A stretch of DNA of 64,000 nt from Dyella jiangningensis (GCF_003264855.1 NZ_NFZS01000004.1:1054001-1118000); one strand, 5' to 3'. Shown: positions 6,426-13,992, counted from the stretch's first letter. Notes: a model not told the origin generated them from the sequence alone. Made by a program: numbers and translations.

Positions 6426-7660
6426 AATCGGAAGGTCTCTCTGGCACCCTGTTTTTCGGGTAAGTCCGCCAATCCAGAAGTTGGCGGCCTTACGCCACCA
6501 GTGTCCTCAGGAACCCGCATGGTTGAGCCATCTTCCGTAAGACCGCCAGTTTGTATGGCAGGGTTGGCGGCCTTACTAGTGGCGGCCTTACTGGCTTCCC
6601 CTAGCTTCCATGTCCAGTAGCCCCTTCCATTGTTGCCTTCGGTGAAGCGCTGCGCGATGACAGGCAGCTCCGCTTTTGCCCGTTCGATAGTGCGCGGAGA
6701 GAGACCCGCAGCATTGGCCTCGGCCTTCACCTCGTTCACCTTCACCGGGCCATCGCGGAGAATGTCGCGTAGGAATTCGATGGCATCCGCCACAGTGGAC
6801 TCGTGGCCAGTCGTAGGCGCCAGCGCTTCATCAGCGGAGATATTCACCGGGTCCAGATCCCACGTCACAAAGGGAACGCCACCCAGGCCATCCATGATGG
6901 TCTCACCGATCCGATAGGAAGCGCCAGCAAGGTCAGCGCCCAGGTTGTTCTTCAGGGGCGTCATTAACCGTCGCTTCGGATCATCCTTGCATCGAGAGAC
7001 GACGTAAGCCGAACGTGCGGCAGCAACAAAGGCCAGTGAGCCAGTTACGCGCCCGATCGCTTCGCCCTGCGCCTTGTTCAGATGGCTGACGCAGATGACC
7101 GACACTCTGTGGTCGCCGGCCATTTGTGCGAGCGGCGCCAGCAGCGCGCGGACCTCGGCATTATTGTGGCTGTCCGTGCCGGCCAAGTAGGCGCTCACTG
7201 GGTCGATGATGATCAGGCGGCAATCTTTCAAGCGCCCGAGCATGCTCGTGAGTGCCGGCACATCGGCCAGGGTGAACCCACGCTCGCCTTCCATGTCGCA
7301 CACCGCCTTGAGGTAGTACACCTTGTTCACGTCCGCGCCAGCGGCGTCCAAACGCGGCCTCAATGTGTCGCCAGGGTCATCCTCACCCGAGACCAGCACC
7401 ACCGATCCCTTCGGGCAGTGGGAGCCGTCTACCCACTTCCGCCCGGTAGATACGTGGGCGGCCATATCCATGGTCACGAGGGATTTGCCCAGGCCCGGGT
7501 GGCCGGCAAGCACGCTGAGCTTTCCCAGCGCGAAATGTGGCCGCCAAAGCCATTCGATCGGCTGCGGACTCACCGTAGCCAACGGGATGATCGAGGCGCC
7601 AACAACTGCCCGGCGCGCTTCATCGATCGCCTTTACCACCTGGCTTGCGTTATTCGTCAT
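6422..7660 (-). CDS. RepA-like AAA ATPase (hexameric helicase type)
   Basis: This 412-residue protein has a RecA-type ATPase core (AAA_25/RepA group): Walker A GHPGLGKS at about residues 53-60, Walker B LIIIDPVSAYLAG near 150, and VICVSHLNKAQGEAIGRVTG as the motif 3/4 region. The C-terminal part resembles a winged-helix (KVNEVKAEANAAGLSPRTIE) with a proline-rich tail. Such proteins are 5'-3' replicative helicases of plasmids and mobile elements, working with a primase. It overlaps the Toprim primase gene upstream and the TubC_N-like gene downstream by 4 bp each. It is probably the replication helicase of the element. Confidence 0.85.
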   Translation of the reverse strand: MTNNASQVVKAIDEARRAVVGASIIPLATVSPQPIEWLWRPHFALGKLSVLAGHPGLGKSLVTMDMAAHVSTGRKWVDGSHCPKGSVVLVSGEDDPGDTLRPRLDAAGADVNKVYYLKAVCDMEGERGFTLADVPALTSMLGRLKDCRLIIIDPVSAYLAGTDSHNNAEVRALLAPLAQMAGDHRVSVICVSHLNKAQGEAIGRVTGSLAFVAAARSAYVVSRCKDDPKRRLMTPLKNNLGADLAGASYRIGETIMDGLGGVPFVTWDLDPVNISADEALAPTTGHESTVADAIEFLRDILRDGPVKVNEVKAEANAAGLSPRTIERAKAELPVIAQRFTEGNNGRGYWTWKLGEASKAATSKAANPAIQTGGLTEDGSTMRVPEDTGGVRPPTSGLADLPEKQGARETFRL

Positions 7661-8550
7661 GCGTTGCTTGCCTCACGAAATGTGTCAGCGCCGCCATGTG
7701 CGGCGTAGTCGTTGAAGTCGCCCGCTATCGGCGGCACGGCTACGTAGCCATCCACGGCGCGCGCAGCGGCCGTCGCGGCGCGTAGGCCAGGGTTACTGCC
7801 ATCGGGCTTCAGGTCGTTGTCTGCGGCGACCGTGATGCGGGCCGTCGGGTACTTGCCGCGCATCGTTTGGGAGATCGCCACCAGGTTTCCAGCAGAGAAG
7901 GCGATGGCCACCGGAAGGCCTGTAGCGTCATGCAGACTCTTTCCGGTGGCCCACCCTTCGCAGACGATGATGTGATCGGCCACAGGGCCGCCAAGGCAGG
8001 CGTAGAGGCCCTGGACGCGTCCGCCACGCAGGAAGCGCTTCTGACCGTCGGCGCGGATCCTCTGAAGATTGCAGATGCGCCCTTTGTCGTCGCGGAGCGG
8101 GACCAGCAGGAAACCGCAACGTTCACGAGCGCCAGCGGGTGTGATGCCCTTTCTCTGGAGGTAGGGGTGATGTTCGTTCGCCGGCAGCGACTCTTGCCAT
8201 TGAGCATTGGCCTCACGCTTCGCGAGCTCTTGCTGGTGTCGCACCTGTGCATCACGGGCCGCCTTAGCCTGCTCGATCGCGATGCGCTGCTTCTCGCGCT
8301 CTGCCGGCGTCATGGGATCGCTAGAGCCCAGCACCACCGTTTCGCGGATGTCTCGGGCCCAATGGCCAAAGGCGACCACCGGCCGCGGACCATCGGAGAA
8401 GACCACGCACCAGACGTTGCGCTTGCCCCTCTTGTCGTCTTCGGAGTCGAAGCGGCATAGCACGCCGTCAGGCCGAATCCGCGAAGGGTCTGCCGGCGCC
8501 ACGCCGTTCGCAGGGAGCACGTCGATAACCGAAGCGAGTACGTTGGTCAT
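7657..8550 (-). CDS. Toprim-domain primase of the element
   Basis: The 297 residues show a mobile-element primase layout: a helical linker rich in charged residues (AEREKQRIAIEQAKAARDAQ, about 81-100), then HPYLQRKGITPAG, then a Toprim domain with VCEGWATGKSLHD (the conserved Glu) and VAADNDLKPDGSNPG (the DxD). No zinc finger is evident at the N-terminus. It would make primers for replication driven by the adjacent RepA-like helicase. It overlaps its neighbours by 4 bp on both sides within the eight-gene operon. Length and domains agree with P4-alpha-related split primase/helicase systems, in which the two activities lie on separate proteins. Confidence 0.85.
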   Translation of the reverse strand: MTNVLASVIDVLPANGVAPADPSRIRPDGVLCRFDSEDDKRGKRNVWCVVFSDGPRPVVAFGHWARDIRETVVLGSSDPMTPAEREKQRIAIEQAKAARDAQVRHQQELAKREANAQWQESLPANEHHPYLQRKGITPAGARERCGFLLVPLRDDKGRICNLQRIRADGQKRFLRGGRVQGLYACLGGPVADHIIVCEGWATGKSLHDATGLPVAIAFSAGNLVAISQTMRGKYPTARITVAADNDLKPDGSNPGLRAATAAARAVDGYVAVPPIAGDFNDYAAHGGADTFREASNA

Positions 8551-8795
8551 ACACCGACCTCCGCCAGCAGCTCGGTCACTTCTTTCATCAGGGAGCGGGC
8601 GGCCCAGCAGGCGGCTGGAAGCGTCTCCTCCGCCAGGTTCGACGTCTTTGCCGAGCCGATCAGGTCGATGATCGCCATGGCCTTGTGAATGCGATCGTCG
8701 ATGGCGTCGAGCAGGTCAAGTCGCTTTCCGGCTGTGTTCGACGCCTGCGTCGCTTCGGAATCGTGGATGAGGAATCGGCGGGTGTGACTGCTCAT
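8547..8795 (-). CDS. Small helical element protein, 82 aa (DUF3077-like?)
   Basis: The start ATG at 8795 overlaps the previous gene by 4 bp; longer frames lack support. The N-terminus (SSHTRRFLIHDSE) is polar, followed by helices with LDLLDAIDDRIHKAMAIIDL and a C-terminal helix AARSLMKEVTELLAEVG. The layout of a short polar start, a helix, a gap and a helix ending in a leucine-rich stretch is shared with the two genes upstream, and the three may be distant paralogues. The function is unknown; position in the replication operon suggests an accessory or regulatory role. Confidence 0.6.
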   Translation of the reverse strand: MSSHTRRFLIHDSEATQASNTAGKRLDLLDAIDDRIHKAMAIIDLIGSAKTSNLAEETLPAACWAARSLMKEVTELLAEVGV

Positions 8796-9049
8796 ACCTG
8801 GCCCTCCAGGCTGCCGACCAGGCCGCGCACCATCTCCAGCAGCATTTCCATGCCGCATGCACGGTCGGTCTCGATACCGTCCTGAGCACCATCCCTCGCC
8901 ATACCGATGAGTGACTCAAGAGTGCGAAGCGCCAGCGCAACCACCAAGTCGGCGGGGACGCTCTCTTTCACTTCGAACACGTTCCCGTCTGCAGCGGGAA
9001 TGTCGTAGAAGCCGCTACCGAAGGTGATGGGGCCTTTATCGCGCATCAT
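8792..9049 (-). CDS. Small helical element protein, 85 aa (DUF3077-like)
   Basis: The ATG at 9049 follows GGAGGT by six bases. The sequence FEVKESVPADLVVALALRTL followed by MEMLLEMVRGLVGSLEG resembles DUF3077 proteins, small helical proteins frequent in Pseudomonas and Xanthomonas elements, in which a GVP/SVP step precedes a long helix. It has 4-bp overlaps with both neighbours. No catalytic residues are visible. The family assignment is by pattern and should be treated as tentative. Confidence 0.6.
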   Translation of the reverse strand: MMRDKGPITFGSGFYDIPAADGNVFEVKESVPADLVVALALRTLESLIGMARDGAQDGIETDRACGMEMLLEMVRGLVGSLEGQV

Positions 9050-9342
9050 GGCTTCACCTCCAACGCATTGACGATCCCTTGGATCATCTGCAGCTGGTAG
9101 ACAAGTCCCCAGAGACAAGCGGCAATGTCCCCGGGACATTCGCGAATTCCGCCTCCCTCAGTCGAAAGGCCTTCGGCGATGACGTTCGCCGTGCCAATAG
9201 CCGCCTCAAGGAGGCAGTTCGCATCGCTCGCCATTGAGGCGTTCGTGGTCCTCGCTCCGATGCTGTACTCGCCGTTGATCTTGAGCAGCCGGTGTTGCAC
9301 GGCCTGCGTTCCGATGGGGGTAACCTGAGCAACGGTGTTCAT
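9046..9342 (-). CDS. Small helical element protein, 98 aa
   Basis: The ATG at 9342 overlaps the upstream gene by 4 bp. A polar N-terminus with NTVAQVTPIGTQAVQHRLL is followed by SDANCLLEAAIGTANVIAEG and a C-terminal helix CLWGLVYQLQMIQGIVNALE. It shares the general architecture of the next two genes downstream and may belong to the same expanded family. No known domain is recognised. It is second in the eight-gene operon. Confidence 0.6.
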   Translation of the reverse strand: MNTVAQVTPIGTQAVQHRLLKINGEYSIGARTTNASMASDANCLLEAAIGTANVIAEGLSTEGGGIRECPGDIAACLWGLVYQLQMIQGIVNALEVKP

Positions 9343-9641
9343 GCGCAGATCTCCAGTGAATTGCCGCGCGCAGCGACGAGCCGGAGATTGGGCCGAGTCT
9401 TCACAGGCTCTTGCGCGGCCATGAGCGCAAGCAACTGGCACACCCGGGCCTCGCTGACCAAGGAACCGCCCGCACGAACAGGAGGCGCCGGCGGGGTGCA
9501 GGCGGTGACGTCAGGCCACAATTTGGCCAGCTCGTCCACCAAACGATCGACGGTGCTGGCAGGAATGGCCTTGGATAGCCGCTTGGTGGCGGCACGGATG
9601 CGCGCGTGCGCGATAGACGTGACTTGGGTGTGCTTCGTCAT
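9339..9641 (-). CDS. First gene of the replication operon, 100 aa, unknown
   Basis: The ATG at 9641 gives a 100-residue protein with a helical N-terminal half (SIAHARIRAATKRLSKAIPA, STVDRLVDELAKLWPDV), a proline-rich link (CTPPAPPVRAGG) and a C-terminal half with SEARVCQLLALMAAQEP. No family is recognised. It begins the chain of eight ATGA-overlapping genes (9641 to 5989), so the operon promoter should lie in 9642-9789. A frame opening at 9791 runs into this gene but crosses the likely promoter/terminator region and is not preferred. Confidence 0.6.
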   Translation of the reverse strand: MTKHTQVTSIAHARIRAATKRLSKAIPASTVDRLVDELAKLWPDVTACTPPAPPVRAGGSLVSEARVCQLLALMAAQEPVKTRPNLRLVAARGNSLEICA

Positions 9642-9912
9642 GACGGGATCCTTGAGTGTTGGGATCCGCCGCCAGCCGTTTCCACACAGAGGCGACGGAC
9701 GTGCCGGGGTGGAAAACCGGGACTCAAGGAACCCGGCCAGGCCGAAGCCTGCCCGACACGCCCGCCATAAAAGCTGGGCATGACGCAACAAAAAAGCGCC
9801 GTTGCGGCGCCGTTGCGCCTTGAGTTACTCGGGTTTCCACGCCCGGTCGCCGATTTTGCGGCGACGGCTGGAATATGCGCCCGGCCTTGGTCGGCAGTCA
9901 AGAGGTGCATGG
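9642..9912. promoter_or_regulatory. Promoter region of the replication operon
   Basis: This 271-bp gap lies between the tail/AlpA operon (ends 9913) and the first replication-operon gene. It holds a minus-strand terminator at 9790-9811 and, closer to 9642, space for the promoter. Direct or inverted elements such as GGAT..GTGTTGGGATCC (9647-9665) and GTTTCCACAC / GTGGAAAACC (about 9678-9715) are visible; the second pair could be an operator or DnaA-type site. No consensus -35/-10 can be named with confidence. Confidence 0.45.
9790..9811 (-). terminator. Intrinsic terminator of the AlpA/gpI operon
   Basis: Read on the minus strand, GGCGCC, a GCAAC loop and GGCGCT are followed by six T. It lies about 100 bp after the gpI-like gene and before the replication operon, so it separates the two units. 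The GCGCCGTTGCG unit is tandemly repeated, giving an alternative longer stem. Confidence 0.65.
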
Positions 9913-10593
9913 TTAGGGCACCTCGTCGTACGGAGTCTTGAGACCACTGCCACCAGCGGTGCCGGCGCCCACGCCGTTGGTGGCCGGGCTGTAGTCATCG
10001 GCCTCCATGCCGGCGGAGATAACGGCCGAGCCGACGATCATGCGGCCATAGACCACTGGCACCGGATTGCCCTGAGCCGTGGTGTTCACGGGCCCATTGA
10101 AGACGTAGCTGGCCTGGTTGTCGGCGCTGTCGGCGTTCTTCTGCAGCTTGGCCTGCGGTGAAAGCATCTGAACGATGCCGCCGGCGACCATGCCGATGCC
10201 TAGGCTTGTGACTGCCCCTCCGACCGGCGCCGCCAGTCCCCAGCTGGAGGCCGAGATAGCTGCGCCAGCGACGATCAAGGCAACTCCCAGGACCGTTTGG
10301 AGTAGACCGCTCTTCGAACCCATCAGCACAGGTGCAATGGTGATGCAATCGCCTGCGGGCTCATTCAGTTGATCGCGGCCGATGTTTTCCTTGTGTTGGC
10401 CGCGACCACGGAAGACAGCAAACGTCAGGCCCTTTTGGTGCGCCGTGGCGAAGTAGTCTCGGGCACCGGGAAAGTTGGCCAGGATCCATCGCATGGCCTC
10501 GGCCGTGCACTTCGTATCCAGATGCACCTGGTGAGAGCGTCCGTAACGTTTGCCCAGCGTGCCTACCAATTTGATTTCGGTCGGCGTCGTCAT
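9913..10593 (-). CDS. Lambda gpI-like tail assembly protein
   Basis: The protein has 226 residues, the normal length for phage tail assembly protein I. The N-terminal half has the ubiquitin-like pattern (IKLVGTLGKRYGRSHQVHLD, then MRWILANFPGARDYF). A hydrophobic glycine-rich middle follows (LQTVLGVALIVAGAAIS, residues about 99-115). The C-terminal signature is SYVFNGPVNTTAQGNPVPVV then VGSAVISAGMEADDY. In lambda, gpI works with gpK, gpL and gpJ in the tail tip. Here no K, L, J or other tail gene is near; it is the last gene of a three-gene unit with a zinc-ribbon protein and an AlpA regulator. An intact lone tail gene in a satellite-like element is unusual. Confidence 0.85.
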   Translation of the reverse strand: MTTPTEIKLVGTLGKRYGRSHQVHLDTKCTAEAMRWILANFPGARDYFATAHQKGLTFAVFRGRGQHKENIGRDQLNEPAGDCITIAPVLMGSKSGLLQTVLGVALIVAGAAISASSWGLAAPVGGAVTSLGIGMVAGGIVQMLSPQAKLQKNADSADNQASYVFNGPVNTTAQGNPVPVVYGRMIVGSAVISAGMEADDYSPATNGVGAGTAGGSGLKTPYDEVP

Positions 10594-10799
10594 GCGGCGA
10601 CCCTCGCCGGCATTTTTTCGGCGCGGGCATTGAGCTCGCTGGCGAACCCTTCATCGCGAAGGGTGCGGGCGACGCATGGCGCACAGATGGTGTACTCGGT
10701 TACCAAGCTGCCGGACGTGTGGGTGACCGTCATGGCGGCGTGGTGGTTGCGGATCCGCTTTTCGCAGCCAAGGCAGTGACGACGATCGAGCCGGCTCAT
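10590..10799 (-). CDS. Small zinc-ribbon-like protein, 69 aa
   Basis: Two Cys pairs are visible: CLGC at residues 9-12 and CAPC at 39-42, with HH between them, suggesting a zinc ribbon. The remainder is basic (RRHCLGCEKRIRNHH) with a helical C-terminus. It overlaps the gpI-like gene by 4 bp downstream and the AlpA gene by 4 bp upstream. Small zinc-binding proteins of this type in phages and elements often bind nucleic acid or act as transcription cofactors; the family here is not recognised. Confidence 0.6.
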   Translation of the reverse strand: MSRLDRRHCLGCEKRIRNHHAAMTVTHTSGSLVTEYTICAPCVARTLRDEGFASELNARAEKMPARVAA

Positions 10800-10999
10800 G
10801 CATCACCCTTCGGCTCTGCCAGCCAGGCGCGCACATCCTCAGCACGCCAGGCTGTGACGCGATCGGAAAGCTTGATGGGCTTGGGGAATTTGCCTTCCTT
10901 GACCCAGCGCCAGAGCGTGGTCGCTCCGATGGGTAGGATGGAACCGACGAGCTGCGCCTGGCGCAGGTAGCCGGTAGATGGAATGTCGTGAAGCTGCAT
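10796..10999 (-). CDS. AlpA-family transcriptional regulator (right copy)
   Basis: This 67-residue AlpA-type protein contains GYLRQAQLVGSILPIGATTL, then WRWVKEGKFPKPIKLSDRV, then TAWRAEDVRAWLAEP. The last segment is the typical wing and helix of the family. It is the first gene of the AlpA/zinc-ribbon/gpI operon. As its sequence differs clearly from the left AlpA gene (4119-4349), the two probably have different targets. In P4-type elements AlpA proteins regulate integrase and act as excisionase. Confidence 0.85.
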   Translation of the reverse strand: MQLHDIPSTGYLRQAQLVGSILPIGATTLWRWVKEGKFPKPIKLSDRVTAWRAEDVRAWLAEPKGDA

Positions 11000-11072
11000 T
11001 GCACGTCACCGTGTGTTGTGGTGACGCGCAAACTATCCAGGATATTGGCCGAGCAAAACAGAGGGTTTGGGT

Positions 11073-11573
11073 CTAATCTCCCTTGTATCGTTTGGACCAG
11101 TATTGATCGCGCAGCGTGTATGCGCTTCGGTCAAATCGAAAATGCACGCGCAGCAGCTGTGAAGCCACCTCAAAGGCGGACGGCTTTGCTGCCGACTCAC
11201 CCAATGGGTACCCGTATCTTTCGTGAAGCGCAGCGATAAGGCCAATCACGGCCTGCGCGCCACCAGCTCTCGAAGGCTTGTTACCCCTCTTCGCTCGTTC
11301 GAGGCCAAACGCTTGGCCCAACGTGACGCCGCCAGCAGCGTGTCTATCTAGAGCACTCACTGTGAACGCCCGCACTTCCTCTGATATCGGCTCGTTTGCC
11401 GTCAGTTGACGACGGAGCCAATAAAGGTACGAAGATGCCGCTGGCAGATCATCGCCCGACAGCGCGTTCGCAGTCACCTGCGTGCCATCGATGTTCATAT
11501 ACGGCCGCACATCAGCCCAGAGCTTCTGCAGCTCATCTGGATCAAGTGGAAAATCTGCGGTATCGGAAACCAT
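11073..11573 (-). CDS. Element protein of unknown function, 166 aa
   Basis: The ATG at 11573 is preferred, with GAAGG seven bases upstream; the frame opens further to 11738, but that part has element-unlike composition. The protein is mixed acidic/basic with FPLDPDELQKLWADVRPYMN at residues 8-27, a helical middle, and a C-terminus rich in aromatic and basic residues (YTLRDQYWSKRYKGD). No membrane segment or recognised domain is present. It is alone on its strand between the AlpA operon and the divergent lipoprotein gene. Confidence 0.55.
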   Translation of the reverse strand: MVSDTADFPLDPDELQKLWADVRPYMNIDGTQVTANALSGDDLPAASSYLYWLRRQLTANEPISEEVRAFTVSALDRHAAGGVTLGQAFGLERAKRGNKPSRAGGAQAVIGLIAALHERYGYPLGESAAKPSAFEVASQLLRVHFRFDRSAYTLRDQYWSKRYKGD

Positions 11574-11910
11574 ATGCGCACCTTCGCTGCGCCCTTCGAA
11601 GGAAGCCACGGCAACGGGTGAAGGTTTCCCGCTTTCGGCTGGCCGGCCTAGCCGTGGCGAGCCCATGCTACTGCGGTTATCAATCTGAAGCATGCGCCTA
11701 GCAGCACCAACGTTTCCCAGGCACGTTCTGCAACGCACCCGTACGCGTTGCAGTTGCGATTGGCTGGCAGCGTACCTCGACGCCGACTCGGTCTCGCGCC
11801 TATACCATTTAGGTGATCGGTCATCCGCTGGATCTTTGGCACAATCGCGCCGGGGGATCCGGGCGAATTACGGTTCGCATGGGTCGATGGAAGTGACACA
11901 TGGAGGAACT
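11574..11910. other. Divergent intergenic region inside the element
   Basis: This region separates the minus-strand gene at 11073-11573 from the plus-strand lipoprotein gene at 11911. Frames on both strands cross it without family resemblance or ribosome binding sites, and I do not call a gene. It should carry two divergent promoters. Confidence 0.4.
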
Positions 11911-12615
11911 ATGACTATCCAACTGATCAAGTGCGCAGCGCTGATCGTCGCCACTGTGGTTGTCGCCGGCTGCGCAACAGCGCCACAAGGTCCACCGCCG
12001 CCAGCCTCCCTTGTATTCCCGAATGCGCAAGCATCAAATCTTGCCTCGCGTTTCACTGCCCTCTGCGGAACCGGTGGAGCACGCATCATCAGCAGCTCTG
12101 CCTACATGGTGGAGTGTGCCCGCCCGATGGGTGATAGCTTCAAGGAGACGATGTATAAGGCGCTGGCCGTCGAACAACGCGGCGCATCCAATCCCGATTT
12201 TCATTTGCAATGGAGCTTTGTCGATGTGCCTGGCGGAGCCCAAGTGTCTGCCCATACGTGGATCGAGCATCAAAACGCGTTTGGAAAGAATGAGCGTGAT
12301 GACGTTGGCCCAGGTGAAGCAGGCCGAGTAATGGAAGGTGCCCTAGCTGCATGGAAAGAACACCATGCAGGCAATGGCGATACTGGGCGTGTTAGTGGAC
12401 CTTCGGCGCCAGCAAACGCCCCTTTGGAAACCAAAGTGGCCATGCTGGATCTGATGCGAGCCCAGCAAGTTGCCAAGGATCAGAACTGTTCGAACACGCG
12501 CACCAGTGGCCAGGGCTTCCGCGCGTCCTGCGGACAGTATGACCTTCTCATTGACTGCGATGCGACGAAGTGCCGTCCAGTGCGTACGGTGCAGTCTGAG
12601 GCCGTCACTCAGTAA
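11911..12615 (+). CDS. Element-encoded lipoprotein, 234 aa
   Basis: The ATG at 11911 has GGAGGA five bases upstream. The N-terminus is a lipoprotein signal: MTIQLIKCAALIVATVVV ending in the lipobox VAGC, with Cys at residue 22, so the mature protein is lipidated and exported. The mature part begins with a proline-rich link (PQGPPPPAS). It has several cysteines (CGTGG, VECARP, QNCSN, ASCGQ, DCDATKC) that may form disulfides in the periplasm. The family is not recognised. As cargo of a mobile element, surface roles such as superinfection exclusion are possible; this is inference. Confidence 0.75.
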   Translation: MTIQLIKCAALIVATVVVAGCATAPQGPPPPASLVFPNAQASNLASRFTALCGTGGARIISSSAYMVECARPMGDSFKETMYKALAVEQRGASNPDFHLQWSFVDVPGGAQVSAHTWIEHQNAFGKNERDDVGPGEAGRVMEGALAAWKEHHAGNGDTGRVSGPSAPANAPLETKVAMLDLMRAQQVAKDQNCSNTRTSGQGFRASCGQYDLLIDCDATKCRPVRTVQSEAVTQ

Positions 12616-12681
12616 GGTATTTGCGCACGGATCTTTCGCTGGATTGCACGATGTAAGAACAACCGATAGATGGGATGCGGA

Positions 12682-13035
12682 ATGAAACGTGATTGGGATC
12701 TGGTGAGGCAAATCCTCCTTGAGCTGGAGGAAGTTGGGCACGATAGGGTCGTAGTGCACGACGACGGGCAAGATACCAATGTCTTCGGCTACCACTGCAA
12801 GCTGATGCACGACGCTGGATTGATCGAAGCAAACATTACCGAGTACCACGGCGGAGCCATTTCTGGTCAAGCTGTTCGGATGACCTGGGCTGGCCATGAA
12901 TTCCTGGACAGCATCCGTCCGAAGAGCACATGGGAAAAGGTGAAAATGCAGGCCAAGGAAAAGGGCATCGGCTTGACGTTGGACGCGATCAAGACACTCG
13001 CCGAGATAGCGATGAAGGCAGCGATCGCCGGCTAG
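12682..13035 (+). CDS. DUF2513 family protein
   Basis: The ATG at 12682 begins MKRDWDLVRQILLELEEVGH, the usual DUF2513 start. The family consists of small proteins of about 110-130 residues with a winged-helix-like fold: FGYHCKLMHDAGLIEA is the recognition-helix region and WAGHEFLDSIRPKSTWEKV the C-terminal signature. DUF2513 proteins are common in phages and genomic islands. Their role is unknown, probably regulatory. It follows the lipoprotein gene by 66 bp and may share its transcript. Confidence 0.88.
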   Translation: MKRDWDLVRQILLELEEVGHDRVVVHDDGQDTNVFGYHCKLMHDAGLIEANITEYHGGAISGQAVRMTWAGHEFLDSIRPKSTWEKVKMQAKEKGIGLTLDAIKTLAEIAMKAAIAG

Positions 13036-13077
13036 CGCGGCGCCCTTTCGCTGTTGCGCCAGCCGCAGGTTGCAAAC

Positions 13078-13102
13078 AAAAAAAGCCCCGCCGAAGCGGG
13101 GC
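13078..13102 (-). terminator. Intrinsic terminator of the toxin-antitoxin operon
   Basis: The stem GCCCCGC (13085-13091) and GCGGGGC (13096-13102) with a CGAA tetraloop is followed, on the minus strand, by a seven-T run. It lies 13 bp after the antitoxin stop. It also sits 43 bp past the convergent DUF2513 stop and may act weakly in that direction. Confidence 0.85.
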
Positions 13103-13115
13103 TGTGAGTGCGCAC

Positions 13116-13481
13116 TCAAGCCGTCTTGCGCTCTCTTTCCAGATATTCGGCGACAGGCCCTTGATCAGAGCCTGCCGCTTTCGCACGACGCTCTGCTTCC
13201 TCGAGCTTTTCACTCATGATCTGCTTGATCTCGCTCACAGCGAAACGGTTCAACATGTCGCGAATCAACGGCTGATAGGCCACGCCCCGACATTCCGCTA
13301 TGAACTTCAAGTTCTGAATGAGCGAACGCTCCAGGCGAATGGATACCGGATGCAGGTTGAGCGAGCTGTCGATAGCCCTACAGAGGTCATCGCTGATGAC
13401 TTCCGCGTGGTCCATGCTGCGACCGAGCTCCCCCGATTCCCACGGGTCGTGCTGTTCGGCTGCTTTGGACTTGGCGTTCAT
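13116..13481 (-). CDS. Antitoxin, CopG/BrnA-like (121 aa)
   Basis: The ATG at 13481 is preferred because the GAGG eight bases upstream lies in the stop region of the toxin gene; ATG 13487 is an alternative. The central part (HPVSIRLERSLIQNLKFIAE) is a ribbon-helix-helix-like strand and helix. It is followed by CRGVAYQPLIRDMLNRFAVS, the usual BrnA-type arrangement. The long C-terminal helix (EKLEEAERRAKAAG) could bind the toxin. It lies directly after the toxin gene, reversed from most type II systems but normal for BrnTA. The pair is probably autoregulated through palindromes upstream. Confidence 0.78.
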   Translation of the reverse strand: MNAKSKAAEQHDPWESGELGRSMDHAEVISDDLCRAIDSSLNLHPVSIRLERSLIQNLKFIAECRGVAYQPLIRDMLNRFAVSEIKQIMSEKLEEAERRAKAAGSDQGPVAEYLERERKTA

Positions 13482-13491
13482 GGTCATTCCC

Positions 13492-13788
13492 TCAAAAGTC
13501 ACTTGGTTGCCCTTTAGCTCGGTAGATCGCGAGCTCCTCAGCATTGGCGCTGTAGGCGGTACGAATATGGAGCCCATCCTCCTTCGGGATGAAGCAAACT
13601 TTCAGCAGGCGCCGATGATTGGTGAAGGCAACGAACCACACGGTCGGCGGATCCGTGCGGTGCTCTTCTCGAGTGTCATAAAGAATTTTGCCAGTTCGAT
13701 TCGCGAAGGCCTCTTCGACCTCCTTCCGACTGACGCTGTGTTTGTCAGTCAGCTTCTGCTGCACTTTTGCAGAGATGATGATGCCCAT
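13492..13788 (-). CDS. Putative BrnT/RelE-like toxin (98 aa)
   Basis: The 98-residue basic protein has VQQKLTDKHSVSRKEVEEAF at the N-terminus, then strands VWFVAFTNHRRLLKVCFI and a C-terminal HIRTAYSANAEELAIYR. This is the layout of BrnT-type RNases with a small RelE-like fold, although the order of conserved residues differs from classical BrnT. Relatives are often misnamed ADP-ribosyl-(dinitrogen reductase) hydrolase. The partner antitoxin follows after 10 bp. It is first in the operon, whose promoter region carries two TGTATATACA palindromes. Substrate and activity are not proven. Confidence 0.72.
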   Translation of the reverse strand: MGIIISAKVQQKLTDKHSVSRKEVEEAFANRTGKILYDTREEHRTDPPTVWFVAFTNHRRLLKVCFIPKEDGLHIRTAYSANAEELAIYRAKGQPSDF

Positions 13789-13819
13789 CTCGAACGTCCC
13801 TGTACGTGATGCTCGTCAA

Positions 13820-13874
13820 TGTATATACAAACCCGAATGTTCCGCAATAGCCCAGAGGCTTACCTGTATATACA
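13820..13874. promoter_or_regulatory. Paired operator palindromes of the toxin-antitoxin operon
   Basis: Two identical 10-bp palindromes TGTATATACA lie at 13820-13829 and 13865-13874, centres 45 bp apart, upstream of the toxin start (13788). Such paired AT-rich palindromes next to a CopG-type antitoxin operon fit autoregulation. This stretch is much more AT-rich than the rest of the window. Confidence 0.7.
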
Positions 13875-13992
13875 TCGCTCGGTTCAAGAATAACTTTAGC
13901 CAAATGATGCCCCGATGAATAATGCAGCCGAGCACCCGCATTGTTCATAAAAATGACCAAATATCAGCAGCTTGCGTGAATTCGACCCACAG

